From Bryobacterales bacterium (GTDB taxonomy: Bacteria; Acidobacteriota; Terriglobia; Bryobacterales; UBA6623), in the NCBI GenBank assembly GCA_028819235.1, contig JAPPMC010000227.1, positions 1 through 40,673 on the forward strand: a stretch of DNA of 40,673 nt. Reading direction: 5' to 3'. The notes beneath the pieces are model-generated. The model saw only the letters and a list, made by a program, of their open reading frames with translations. It was not told where the DNA came from and did not search any database. Shown here one piece after another: positions 1 through 8,305 of the stretch (position 1 is the stretch's first letter; every line of letters begins with the position of its first letter). The position numbers were made by a program, and so were the translations under genes.

Positions 1-209
1 GCCACGCCACCGCCCTTGCTCCCTGCCGATCGTTGGGCACTCGGCGACCTTGGGACGGGCCCGGCTCCAACGGTCGCTCTGGAAGCAGACCACCCATGGC
101 ACGCAGCGTCGGCTCGCGGCGAGGTGGGGTGCCGGCGGGATGGGGCGTCTCTCCTGATAAAGACGAGGCAATTCCAGCAGATGGACCGACGTGGGCTGCC
201 CGTGCGTCC

Positions 210-224
210 CGGGCTGTCAGCCCG
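210..224 (-). terminator. Small hairpin at the end of the isomerase gene
   Basis: A 6-bp perfect stem (CGGGCT / AGCCCG) with a GTC loop overlaps the isomerase stop codon. There is no T run, so it may only be a weak or incidental terminator. Confidence 0.25.
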
Positions 225-1068
225 CGATTTGCCGCAGCAGCGCTACGGCTTGGCGGATATCCGCTCTCTGCTCCTCACCGACGATCTCTCGCTCGATGAC
301 GAGAGGACCTGTGTAACCGATCGCCCGCAGGGTTTCGACGTATCTCTCCATCCCGACGTCTCCGCTCCCAAGGGGTGTCTCACGGCCCCACTCACCTTCA
401 GCCTCGGGCCAAGTCCCGTCCTTGCAGTGCACCGTCAATACGTGGGAACCAAGAGTTTGGAGAGCCTCCATAGGCTCCCCGGAGCCGTACAGGATCATGT
501 TTGCCGGGTCAAAGTTCACGCCGAGATTGGGCCGGTCGACCGCACGCAGGAAATCGAGCAGCTCGGCTGCCGGCTCCTGCCCAGTCTCCAGCGCGAAAGT
601 CTGGCCGTTCCGGGCGCAGCGGTCGCAGATGCGTCGGACAAGCTCCAGCACGGCGACGTGATCGGGGTCCGCCGGGTCCTCCGGCAAGCAGCCGATGTGC
701 GCCGCGATCCCGGGCACTCCCAAGACCTTGGCGAAGTCCGATATCTGCAGTGCTCGTGCTTCCCGCTCGTGGCGCGTCTTGCGCGGCACGAACCCGACGG
801 TGGCCGCGCAGACCGGGATGCTCTCGTAGCTTTCGCCCTCGAAGTTCATGAACGCGGTCACCACTTCGATGCCGCTGCTGGACAGGGCCGCCTTCCAGCG
901 CGCGGCCGAGTCGGCACTCAGGTCCGCTGCGCCGTGCACGCCCAGCTGCCCGCAGGTGACCCCCAGTGACGCGACAGAGGCGGCGATCTCCTCAGGGGCG
1001 GCGTCCTCCCCGAGGACCCCGCCGGTCCAGAACATCAACCCTACTTGCAGTGGACTGAGAGTGGCCAT
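217..1068 (-). CDS. Sugar phosphate isomerase/epimerase family TIM-barrel protein
   Basis: Predicted cytoplasmic xylose-isomerase-like TIM barrel (AP_endonuc_2 family), 283 aa, the usual length. Family members interconvert keto- and aldo-sugars or epimerise sugar derivatives using a divalent metal. Residues in the expected order for metal binding are visible: a Glu in ALETGQEP, an Asp in NFDPANMI, a His in TVHCKD and a Glu in VIEREI near the C-terminus. The reading frame is open further upstream, but the ATG at 1068 is chosen because the MATLSPLQVGLMFW segment begins the first barrel strand. A TAAGAT box lies 8 bases before it. It follows the oxidoreductase gene by 28 bases on the same strand, and the two probably act on the same sugar, as such pairs often do. 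The substrate cannot be told from sequence. Confidence 0.85.
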   Translation of the reverse strand: MATLSPLQVGLMFWTGGVLGEDAAPEEIAASVASLGVTCGQLGVHGAADLSADSAARWKAALSSSGIEVVTAFMNFEGESYESIPVCAATVGFVPRKTRHEREARALQISDFAKVLGVPGIAAHIGCLPEDPADPDHVAVLELVRRICDRCARNGQTFALETGQEPAAELLDFLRAVDRPNLGVNFDPANMILYGSGEPMEALQTLGSHVLTVHCKDGTWPEAEGEWGRETPLGSGDVGMERYVETLRAIGYTGPLVIEREIVGEEQRADIRQAVALLRQIAG

Positions 1069-1076
1069 GAATGGCC

Positions 1077-1082
1077 ATCTTA
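1077..1082 (-). promoter_or_regulatory. -10-like box (TAAGAT) 8 bases before the isomerase ATG
   Basis: TAAGAT on the minus strand followed by 8 bases and ATG. No Shine-Dalgarno site is seen in between. This is the geometry of a leaderless promoter and would let the isomerase be transcribed separately from the upstream oxidoreductase. No good -35 is visible. Confidence 0.35.
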
Positions 1083-1096
1083 CAGTAGGACCACGC

Positions 1097-2242
1097 TCAC
1101 GCTGGCTCCACCCAGCCGCCCTCGTCACTGCTGCGGAGCACTGCCTCGACGAGCCTGAGCTGACGCAGGCCGGCATCGAAGCCTGGGATCTCCGAAGCCC
1201 GGGACCGGTCTCTGCAGGCGGCGTAGAAGCGCCGGAAGAATTGCTTGAAGGTGTCGGCGTAGCCTTCGGCGTGCCCGCCGGGCAGGTCCGCGAAAGTGCG
1301 GGCCTCCGCGTCCAGCAGGGAGGGATCCTTGACCAGTAGCTCGTTGTTGCCGTCGCGGCGCCCGATCCAGAGCTCGTTGGGCCGCTCCCCGTCCCACGCC
1401 AGGCCGCGCTTCGTGCCGTAGATCTCCATCAGCAGGCGGTTCTTTCGGCCGGCCGCCACTTGGTTGATCGTCAGCGCCCCGCGCATGCGGCCGTCGAAGC
1501 GCAGCAGGATGGCGCCGAAGTCCTCGGTCGAGATGGGCCGGTCCTCGTAGTCCTCCGGCTTCAGCATCTTGCCGGCGTAGGTCTCGATGGCCCGCTTCGG
1601 TTTCTTTCGCACGGGGTGGAACGTGGCCAGTTCGGCGCAAACGGCCTGGATGCGACTGCCCGTGACGTGCTCCGCCAAGTCGCACCAGTGGGAGCCGATG
1701 TCGGCCATGGCGCGAGACACGCCGCCGACTTCCGGCTCCAGACGCCAGTTGTAGTCCGTGTCGTAGAACAGCCAATCCTGTGAGTAGGTGCCCTGGATCG
1801 CGAGCACTTCGCCCACTTCTCCGGTGGCCACCATGCGCCGCATCTGCGCCGCGTTGGGGTAGAAGCGCAGGTTGTAACTGGTCGCGTTGACAACGCCCTT
1901 CTCGCGGGCCAACTCGACTAGGCCGGCTGCCTCCTCTGATGTCATGGCCAGCGGCTTCTCGCAGATCACGTGCTTACCGGCGCTGATCGCGTCGCGCGCA
2001 ATCGGGAAGTGGGTGTGGTTCGGCGTGCAGATGTGGACGGCGTCAATCGATGCGTCGTCCAGCAGTTCGCGGTAGTCGCCTGTTGCGCGGGCTATGCCCA
2101 AGGCCTCTCCGAAGCTCGCGGCCAGCTCGTCGTTCTGGTCGGCAATGGCGACGATTTCGGCATCCGTCTGCCGGCGGATGTTCTCCACGTGGACCCTGCC
2201 AACAAAGCCGGTTCCTATCACGGCGGCGCGCACTTTGCTCAT
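1097..2242 (-). CDS. Gfo/Idh/MocA family NAD(P)-dependent oxidoreductase
   Basis: Predicted cytoplasmic sugar or inositol dehydrogenase-like enzyme, 381 aa. The N-terminal Rossmann fold shows the dinucleotide-binding GTGFVGRVH at about residues 10-18. The family's EKP motif appears in ICEKPLAMT, with the catalytic Lys. A His-containing IGSHWCDLAEHVTG segment lies in the C-terminal alpha/beta domain where the family has its catalytic Asp/His region. Such enzymes oxidise or reduce a hydroxyl or keto group on sugars. Start: ATG at 2242, preceded by an AGGAGG Shine-Dalgarno site at good spacing. It is the first gene of a two-gene unit with the isomerase and is divergent from the cyclase gene across about 210 bases. 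The exact substrate is unknown. Confidence 0.9.
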   Translation of the reverse strand: MSKVRAAVIGTGFVGRVHVENIRRQTDAEIVAIADQNDELAASFGEALGIARATGDYRELLDDASIDAVHICTPNHTHFPIARDAISAGKHVICEKPLAMTSEEAAGLVELAREKGVVNATSYNLRFYPNAAQMRRMVATGEVGEVLAIQGTYSQDWLFYDTDYNWRLEPEVGGVSRAMADIGSHWCDLAEHVTGSRIQAVCAELATFHPVRKKPKRAIETYAGKMLKPEDYEDRPISTEDFGAILLRFDGRMRGALTINQVAAGRKNRLLMEIYGTKRGLAWDGERPNELWIGRRDGNNELLVKDPSLLDAEARTFADLPGGHAEGYADTFKQFFRRFYAACRDRSRASEIPGFDAGLRQLRLVEAVLRSSDEGGWVEPA

Positions 2243-2450
2243 GGCTGTGCCTCCTTCTTTCCCAAATTCGCGTTCCGGCGCCTGACAGGCACCACGTACC
2301 GAGTGTATGTGCGCGGCGCCGGCGCGTTCAACCTCGGCCTGAGCAGCTTGGCCCACACGGCGATTCCGAGTGCGCCGACGTGTTCTACCGACGCCTGTCC
2401 AGCCAGATGGGGCGGGAGCCGGTCGTCAGTGCTGTAACCTGATTGGCGCC

Positions 2451-3416
2451 ATGAGAAAGCTGCTCGTTCCCACCATCCTGGCCGTCTTGGCCTGCGCAAA
2501 CGGCCAGCCCACGGTCTCCAAGGCGGATGTGGACGCTTGGATGGAGTCGCTCTCGAACTGGGGCCGATGGGGCGATGAGGACCAGCTCGGCGCGATGAAC
2601 CTCATCACTCCCGAGACCCGCCTCGCCGCCGCTAGGCTTGTCACCCAGGGCGTGTCCGTGTCCCTCGCCAGAGATGTGGAGAAGGTCGAGGCAGTGGACA
2701 ATCCGCGGCCGTTCAAGCACACCATGCTGAACGTCGGCCTCAACAACCCGTCCCAGTTCGTCTCCGACGACTACCAGGTCAGCTACCACGGCTACGCTCA
2801 CACACACATGGACTCGCTCTGCCACATGGCCTACGGGGGAAAGATGTACAACGGCTTCCCGCAAGCCGATGTCGTCGCGGAGGGTGCCCCGACGCTGGCA
2901 GTGACGAACTTCAAGCAGGGCATCTTTGCCCGCGCCGTGCTCATGGACATCCCGCGTCTGAAGGGTGTCGACTGGCTCGAGCCCGGGACCCCAATCTATC
3001 CGGCAGACCTGGATGCTTGGGAGGAGCAGTCAGGCGCTAGGGTCGGCAGCGGCGACGTGGTCCTGATCCGCACCGGCCGGTGGGCGCGAAGGGACAAGGA
3101 GGGCCCGTGGGACGTGTCCAAGATTTCGGCCGGCCTGCATGCCTCCTCCGCGACGTGGCTGAAGGATCGCGACGCCGCCATCCTCGGAAGCGACGCCGCC
3201 AGCGACGTTTCGCCCTCGTTGGTCGAAGGCGTGAACCAGCCGATCCACCAGCTGGTGATCATTGCGATGGGCATGCCGATCTTCGACAACCTGGACTTGG
3301 AGGCGGTCTCCGCCGAGGCAGCGCGGCAGGAACGCTGGGAGTTTCTCCTGACGGCCGCCCCCATGGCTGTGAGTGGCGGCACGGGTAGCCCATTCAACCC
3401 GATTGCGACTTTCTGA
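2451..3416 (+). CDS. Secreted cyclase-family (kynurenine formamidase-like) hydrolase
   Basis: Member of the Cyclase/arylformamidase superfamily (PF04199 type), 321 aa. These metal-dependent hydrolases act on amide or ester bonds. The signature His/Asp cluster is at residues 113-125 (HGYAHTHMDSLCH), equivalent to the family HxGTHxDxPxH. A second conserved element, DVVLIRTGRW, lies in the C-terminal half, followed by AAILGSDAASD. The N-terminus (MRKLLVPTILAVLACANGQ) looks like a short signal peptide, so the enzyme is probably exported. The ATG at 2451 is chosen because it gives this signal peptide. A TAACCT box lies 10 bases upstream. The gene stands alone, divergent from the oxidoreductase. 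The substrate is not predictable. Confidence 0.85.
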   Translation: MRKLLVPTILAVLACANGQPTVSKADVDAWMESLSNWGRWGDEDQLGAMNLITPETRLAAARLVTQGVSVSLARDVEKVEAVDNPRPFKHTMLNVGLNNPSQFVSDDYQVSYHGYAHTHMDSLCHMAYGGKMYNGFPQADVVAEGAPTLAVTNFKQGIFARAVLMDIPRLKGVDWLEPGTPIYPADLDAWEEQSGARVGSGDVVLIRTGRWARRDKEGPWDVSKISAGLHASSATWLKDRDAAILGSDAASDVSPSLVEGVNQPIHQLVIIAMGMPIFDNLDLEAVSAEAARQERWEFLLTAAPMAVSGGTGSPFNPIATF

Positions 3417-3768
3417 CTCCCGGGAGCACTTCGCGGCGACGACACACACTTCCTCGCATGAGTCGGCTGGCGTGCGGCTGGATGCGCGGGAATGTCCATG
3501 GGCCTGCGCTTCGAGGCCTTCACCAGCGAGATTCGCCGATCCCATGCGTCTTTTCGCCTCGATCGGATCGCCATGAACTCGTGATGTGAGCAAGGACCTG
3601 TCCGCGTCGACGGCGGGAGATAGGCGAGCATCGCAACTGGCGACGTCACCGGTGGGAACGGAGCCATGTGTCTTCGCTCTCGTCTGCAATCGGAATCAGT
3701 CACTGCGATCGGGAGCCACCGATACTGACCGGGGTCTCTGGCAGCGCGTGCCGAGTCGTTGGAAGCTG
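3417..3768. other. Intergenic region without a recognisable gene
   Basis: About 350 bases between the cyclase gene and the convergent TOPRIM-like gene. A 10-bp perfect palindrome (CTCCCGGGAG) lies just after the cyclase stop. No reading frame here resembles a known family. Confidence 0.5.
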
Positions 3769-4389
3769 TCAGACGGCGGTGCCGATAGTTTGGAGAAATT
3801 CGCGGACCGGCTTGAGCACTTCGTGATCCAAGTCCCAATAGGTCCTTCTGGCGGCATCGCCGACAGACACTTGGGGTTTGCGCTTAGTGGATAGGTACGC
3901 CATTGCTCGAGCCTTGTGCCGTCTGTGCAAAGCTTCTCCGCGGAGATCCTCGATGCAGGTGAAGAACGAATCGATGCAGCATCGTACATCATCCGGTATC
4001 GTCTCCCAGAGCAGCGTCTCGAGCATTCCGGCCCTGCCGCCGCCTGGGAGGATCATTACGGAGACTGCCGGACGGTAGCCCTCCAGCTGACCGGTTGCGC
4101 TGGGAACGGGTAGACTCGCATACTCTAGCGCTCCTCGGACACTGTTGAATGCCCCAAGCTCGGATCGCTCGGCATCTCTAACGATTCCTATGGTTCTGAC
4201 TCTCGAGAAATCCGACATCCTCACGAATGCGTGCAGAAACCTCCGCAGGTCAGCGATCCCGCCGAAATTCTGAAGCTGAATGGCGTTGAGGTTGAGTCTT
4301 CTTCCCATTGCCTCGAAGAAACCCTCCGAGTCCTTGCCCTCAATGAAAAGTTGGACGTTGGACGAGATTTGTTGCGGTCGGAGACGCAT
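3769..4389 (-). CDS. DUF3226-type TOPRIM-like protein, partner of the upstream ATPase
   Basis: 206 aa, resembling DUF3226 (PF11536), a TOPRIM-related family usually found beside an AAA ATPase. Visible elements in order: an acidic start LFIEGKDSEGFF (E17), a glycine pair in NFGGIADL (43-44), a strand ending in an acidic pair GIVRDAE (D72, E74), the family-typical ILPGGGRAGMLETLL in the middle, and a C-terminal helical KARAMAYL region. The acidic residues would bind metal if this is a nuclease, as in OLD-type proteins. Here the usual DxD is DxE, and whether that supports catalysis is unknown. The gene begins 3 bases after the ATPase stop codon, so the two are almost certainly co-translated. Role by analogy: effector subunit of a two-gene defence system. 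Confidence 0.75.
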   Translation of the reverse strand: MRLRPQQISSNVQLFIEGKDSEGFFEAMGRRLNLNAIQLQNFGGIADLRRFLHAFVRMSDFSRVRTIGIVRDAERSELGAFNSVRGALEYASLPVPSATGQLEGYRPAVSVMILPGGGRAGMLETLLWETIPDDVRCCIDSFFTCIEDLRGEALHRRHKARAMAYLSTKRKPQVSVGDAARRTYWDLDHEVLKPVREFLQTIGTAV

Positions 4390-4392
4390 TGC

Positions 4393-5487
4393 CTAGCGCA
4401 CTTCCAAGCCATGTCTGACCACGACGTCGACGTCCTCAACGTCGAACGACACGCAGCGGCTCGATCCGTCTTCATTCCGCTCCAGACGATGGAATCGCCA
4501 CGCGTCCGGCAGTGCTTCTTGGGCGGCTACGAGACATTCGAAGCTGTGCGTTGTTGCGAAGACCTGAACGTCGAATGTTCTAGCGGCCTTGGCCACTACC
4601 GCCCACAGCTTCTTCAGGACGGAGTGGTGAATGCCGGTCTCAATCTCGTCGACGAGTACTACGCCCCCTCGCACGCTCGACATTGCGAGGACTATCCGTG
4701 CGATGCGTGTCATGCCCTCACCCATCGCCGACAACGGAACGAGTTCTGGCAGCCCGATGTCCACCCGGATCATCGGCGTGCCGGTCGCTGAACTGTCTTC
4801 GACGCTTTCCAAACGGGGTTCAATGATCCGTAGGGCCTCGGTCAGCAGCGATCCCTGTTTTCTCTCTCTGAGTTGGCCTAACAGGACTGAGTCGTCCCTT
4901 ATATTGCCTATGCTCGGCGATACGAACTCTGCTTCGAGTCGAATGACTTCGCCACTGAACCAGACATCGTTGCTGTCTACCGTTAAGTGCATGCTTCGCA
5001 GCTCATCGTTGTTCTTATCTTTCCAAGAGAGCAGGATTCCCCATGGTCCTCCGGGGTTGCCCTTGGATGTAAGCAGGGAGAGGCTCCGAATCTGTCTTGA
5101 ACGTGCTTCGCGCCCTCCTCGCCCTTTGGAAAGTCCGACGCCTTGTCGCACTAACGAGCTTCCCGACTCCCTTGAGACCGTCAGAGAGAGATAACCCAGC
5201 CGAGAGTGGGTGCACTTGATCTCGATCGGCTTTCCTGTGTCGAGCTCGAAGAACATTGACTTCCAGAAGGACGCTGGTACTCCCGGTGGAAGATGGCTAA
5301 GGCCACGGAACTTGGGGATCCGCAATGCCAGCGACGGGTTTCCCCCGACTGCCAGAAGGAGGATCGCCTCCAATACGGATGACTTACCCGAATTGTTGTG
5401 CCCGGCAAAGAGATTGACCCGCTCCAGTCGATCGACTTGCAGCTCGCGGAAGAGACGGAGGTTCGTCAATCGCAGATTCTCGATCAC
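4393..5487 (-). CDS. AAA/ABC-type ATPase (OLD/AAA_21-like)
   Basis: 364 aa SMC/ABC-like ATPase. It starts with the typical IENLRLTNLRLFREL strand. Walker A is GHNNSGKSS at 29-37, the ABC-signature-like SAMGEG at 253-258, Walker B VVLVDE at 276-281 and the switch His in ATTHS at 311-315. The 200-residue insert between Walker A and the signature is as expected for the AAA_15/AAA_21 group seen in OLD and PARIS AriA proteins. The start is GTG, 6-7 bases after a GGGGG Shine-Dalgarno site. A sigma-70 promoter lies about 150 bases upstream (5641-5669), giving a long leader. It is followed immediately by the DUF3226-type gene. Expected role: an ATP-driven sensor that holds or activates its nuclease-like partner. 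Confidence 0.85.
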   Translation of the reverse strand: MIENLRLTNLRLFRELQVDRLERVNLFAGHNNSGKSSVLEAILLLAVGGNPSLALRIPKFRGLSHLPPGVPASFWKSMFFELDTGKPIEIKCTHSRLGYLSLTVSRESGSSLVRQGVGLSKGRGGREARSRQIRSLSLLTSKGNPGGPWGILLSWKDKNNDELRSMHLTVDSNDVWFSGEVIRLEAEFVSPSIGNIRDDSVLLGQLRERKQGSLLTEALRIIEPRLESVEDSSATGTPMIRVDIGLPELVPLSAMGEGMTRIARIVLAMSSVRGGVVLVDEIETGIHHSVLKKLWAVVAKAARTFDVQVFATTHSFECLVAAQEALPDAWRFHRLERNEDGSSRCVSFDVEDVDVVVRHGLEVR

Positions 5488-6217
5488 TCTAGCCCCCTCT
5501 CTCGACGCTTGCCCCGGTCAGGCGCCAGACAGCCCCCTACCTACCCCCTGCAATGCGGGCCATGCACGGCTCCGGCAGACAACTTCATGGCTGTGATCCC
5601 TCGCCCAGCCACCTCAGTCAATAGGGACCACCTTCCTCCAAGTATAGCGACTACACCGCTAATTGTCACGCCAAGTCCGCCTAGTGGACCAGTGAGCTGC
5701 CGCCTAAGCTTTCTACAGATGAGCATGCGCGATTGGTTAGGCTACCAGTATCCGGTCGGACGAGCGGTGATGGTCTCAGCCCATCAGGCTCGAACGCCGC
5801 AGGGGATGAATGGGCTTGAGCAAGAGATGCTTGACGGGCATTGCGAAGCTGTTGTGAGCGGCGGGCTTGGCGCATTCTTGCACTTGGCCCGCATGATCCA
5901 GGTGGGGGCCCGATATCCGGCCCCGCGGTGGCGGGCCGTTCGCCGAGGGTCTCCAGCGGTATGGGGCACACACTGCGCTCGGGCCACTCATGCGGTAGGC
6001 GGAGGGTGGTCGGGGAACGCAAGTGCGAGGCACACGCATCGCACGCCGGACTAGGGCAGCACCAAGTGTGGCGCTCAACAGGGGATGCCGCATACACTTC
6101 CTGCCGGGGCATCTTGGCAGGGGCGGCGTAGCCGTTCTCTGTTCGGTGCGATGGCGATGGAGAGCGCGCTCCGCAGCTGGTGACGAGTTCCTGATGAGAC
6201 TCGTGATCATCGAGTCT
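5488..6217. other. Long intergenic region; leader of the ATPase operon plus unexplained DNA
   Basis: About 730 bases between two divergent transcription units. The first 150 bases are the probable leader of the ATPase/TOPRIM operon. The rest has open frames on both strands, but none resembles a protein family; they look like chance openings in GC-rich DNA. Confidence 0.5.
5641..5669 (-). promoter_or_regulatory. Sigma-70-type promoter of the ATPase/TOPRIM operon
   Basis: On the minus strand: GTGACA, a 17-base spacer, then TATACT. This is a near-consensus -35/-10 pair at ideal spacing in an AT-richer island. Transcription would start near 5634, about 147 bases before the ATPase GTG. Confidence 0.65.
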
Positions 6218-6247
6218 TTGGGACGGCACGGGTGCCGCGTGTAGGCT
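6218..6247 (+). promoter_or_regulatory. Probable promoter ending 8 bases before the dehydratase GTG
   Basis: TTGGGA, an 18-base spacer and TAGGCT, then 8 bases to GTG at 6256. No Shine-Dalgarno site is visible. This is consistent with a leaderless transcript. Confidence 0.4.
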
Positions 6248-6255
6248 GGGTTTCC

Positions 6256-7470
6256 GTGAACCGCCGCATTGTCGTCAAGTCCCTCTCTCTCGGCCTGCTG
6301 GGGAGCCGCATAGACGCGGCGCTGCCGCGCATGAAGATCACCCGCGTGCGCTACTACCACGTGGGTGGCGAGGGCGCACGCCCAATCTTCAACCAGTCGA
6401 GCCACGTCGTGACTGTGGAGACCGACCAGGGTGTCACAGGCATCGGCGAGGGCGGCCATAAGGACTCCATCGAGCAGCTCGCCGGGATCATCGTGGGCGA
6501 GGACCCGTCGCGCATCGAGCACCTGTGGCAGCTGATGAACCGCCAGTACTTCTACCCGCCGGGCCGGGAGAAGATCCACGCGCTCGGCGCACTTGACTTG
6601 GCCTTGTTCGACCTGAAGGGCAAGGCGCTTGACGTGCCGGCATACGAACTGCTGGGAGGGTCAACCCGAGACCACGTGGAGTGTTACGCCACCGGGTTCC
6701 CCAGCGCGGGCAGTCTCCGCGAGACCGCCCGGGCCTGCATCGAGTTCGGATACCGGGCCTTTCGCTTCCACGGTGCCGATCCGGCCGACCGCAGCGAAGG
6801 GTACCACCACCGCAAGATGGTTGACGCGACGTACAGGATGTGCCGGGAGATCCGCGAGGGAGTCGGCGAGGACGGCGACTGGGCGATCGACTTCCACACG
6901 CGTCTCGACCTGCCCGACGCGGTTCGCCTGTGCACCTTAATCGAGCCTCTGCGGCCCTTGTTCGTCGAAGACCCCATCCGCTCGGAGAACCCGGAGGTCT
7001 ACCGCACGCTGCGCCCGATGGTCCGGACGCCGCTGGCGGTGGGGGAGCACTACGGCGACCGGTGGGACTCCAACATGCTCGTCGAGAACCAGCTGTTCGA
7101 CTATTCTCGCGTCACGCTGCCGAACTCGGGCGGCATCACCGAATACATGAAGCATGCTGCGCTGTGCGAGACGCACTATGTCGGACTCATCCCGCACTTC
7201 ACGGGTCCCGTCGCAGAGGCGGCACTGGTGCATTGCCTGTGCGCGTCGTCCGGCCCGGCGTTGATGGAGATGCGCGGAATAGGTGACCCGCGGGCGCCCC
7301 ACCTTCCGCAGTCCTACGACTTCCGGGCCGGCAAGCTCTTTCCCAACGACCGGCCCGGCTTGGGGGTGACGTTCGATCCCGCTCGAGCGGACTTGGTGGC
7401 CGAGATCACCGAACAGGACCGTCCGATTTCCCTGTACCGCCGGCCCGACGGCTCGATCACGAACTGGTGA
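6256..7470 (+). CDS. Enolase-superfamily sugar-acid dehydratase-like protein (mandelate racemase/muconate lactonizing type)
   Basis: About 404 aa. The two-domain enolase fold is clear: an N-terminal capping domain (VTVETDQGVTGIGEGG) and a barrel with metal ligands in order, an Asp in AIDFHTRLDL, a Glu in LFVEDPIR and a Glu in AVGEHYGD. The His two residues after the first ligand (DFH) and a later His in IPHFTGPV match the catalytic pair of D-galactonate dehydratase-like enzymes, so removal of water from an aldonic acid is likely. The N-terminus (NRRIVVKSLSLGLLG) looks like a twin-arginine signal, an unusual feature for this family that would place the enzyme outside the cytoplasm. The GTG at 6256 is preferred because it begins just before the Arg pair and follows a -10-like box by 8 bases. 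A GTG at 6232 is possible. Confidence 0.85.
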   Translation: MNRRIVVKSLSLGLLGSRIDAALPRMKITRVRYYHVGGEGARPIFNQSSHVVTVETDQGVTGIGEGGHKDSIEQLAGIIVGEDPSRIEHLWQLMNRQYFYPPGREKIHALGALDLALFDLKGKALDVPAYELLGGSTRDHVECYATGFPSAGSLRETARACIEFGYRAFRFHGADPADRSEGYHHRKMVDATYRMCREIREGVGEDGDWAIDFHTRLDLPDAVRLCTLIEPLRPLFVEDPIRSENPEVYRTLRPMVRTPLAVGEHYGDRWDSNMLVENQLFDYSRVTLPNSGGITEYMKHAALCETHYVGLIPHFTGPVAEAALVHCLCASSGPALMEMRGIGDPRAPHLPQSYDFRAGKLFPNDRPGLGVTFDPARADLVAEITEQDRPISLYRRPDGSITNW

Positions 7471-7499
7471 TCGCGCAGGCGGCCCGGTCGGCCGATCAC
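7467..7499. terminator. Weak hairpin between convergent genes
   Basis: A 7-bp inverted repeat (GTGATCG / CGATCAC) encloses 19 bases and spans the stop codons of both flanking convergent genes. There is no T run. It may act as a weak bidirectional terminator. Confidence 0.25.
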
Positions 7500-8305
7500 G
7501 GTCGGGGAATCGGCAGCATGCTGGGCCGTTCGCGGCCCCGCCCTTGGGGAGACTCGCTCCAAGGCTCCCGGGAGGACACGTCGAGGACGATACGCCGATA
7601 GTCCGTCAGCCGGACTTCGGGATGGTCGTCCCGAACCTCTAGGATCAGGTGGATCTGGTGGTCGCGCGCGCCGGTCGGAACTGAGAGGCTAGCGGTCGGG
7701 CCGGACTCGCCGTGGACCAGCACGCGCCCCGGGTAGGTGCCCGCCTCTTGGTAAATCCACCAGCGGAACTCCAGCCTGTCCCCGTCAGGGTCCGAACTTG
7801 CCGAGGCGCCGAACGCGAGCTCTCGGCCTGGGTATGTGCTGATCCGGACAATGGCGTCCGAGCTGTCGCCGTCCGCCGCCGCGATCGGATGGTGGTTGGC
7901 CTCTGAGTACGGCTTCACGCACCAATCCATGCGGGCCTGGAAGTCGGCATACATCGCTTGGCGGAAGCGCCACACCGGGACGAAGTCCCCCTCGTAGGTC
8001 TTGCCGTCCACCGGGTCCGTCCAAACGTCGCTGGCCTCGCGGTAGCTGTAGAACGGCGCAAAGCGCTCCTCGTCGGGCCGAATGTCGGCGTGCCTCGACC
8101 AGAAATCCGCAACGTTTCCGCGGGTGAAGCGGCCGCTCCAGCCGCCCCAAGCGGGCTCATTGATGTCGAACAGGGCGCGGTTCACCAGCCCCAGCCAGGG
8201 CACCGTGCCGCCGCCTTCGATGAAGCCCAATCCCCCTCGCTCGAAACGCCGATCGGGGTACCTGGCCCCCAAGGGCCCGCGTCCTGACTGAATGTGCCGC
8301 CGCAC
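7496..8305 (-). CDS. C-terminal part of a frameshifted Sde182/DUF1593-type protein
   Basis: This frame continues the protein begun in the 8182-9051 frame. It starts within the conserved GRGPLGARYPDRRF and WLGLVNRALFDINEPAWGG region of the nucleoside-hydrolase-like domain. It then runs into the beta-rich C-terminal domain typical of Sde182-type proteins (ASASSDPDGDRLEFRWWIYQ), which ends at 7496. The same frame is open upstream to about 8400 and there encodes GRVAGPHEWEPFEY, which belongs to the same protein. The nominal GTG at 8305 is therefore probably not a real start. It may be expressed as a separate chain only if the frameshift is genuine and an internal start is used. Confidence 0.6.
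   Translation of the reverse strand: MRRHIQSGRGPLGARYPDRRFERGGLGFIEGGGTVPWLGLVNRALFDINEPAWGGWSGRFTRGNVADFWSRHADIRPDEERFAPFYSYREASDVWTDPVDGKTYEGDFVPVWRFRQAMYADFQARMDWCVKPYSEANHHPIAAADGDSSDAIVRISTYPGRELAFGASASSDPDGDRLEFRWWIYQEAGTYPGRVLVHGESGPTASLSVPTGARDHQIHLILEVRDDHPEVRLTDYRRIVLDVSSREPWSESPQGRGRERPSMLPIPRP

Noticed and set aside
5398..6054. A 218-codon plus-strand open frame
   Set aside because: It starts inside the ATPase gene on the other strand and resembles no family.
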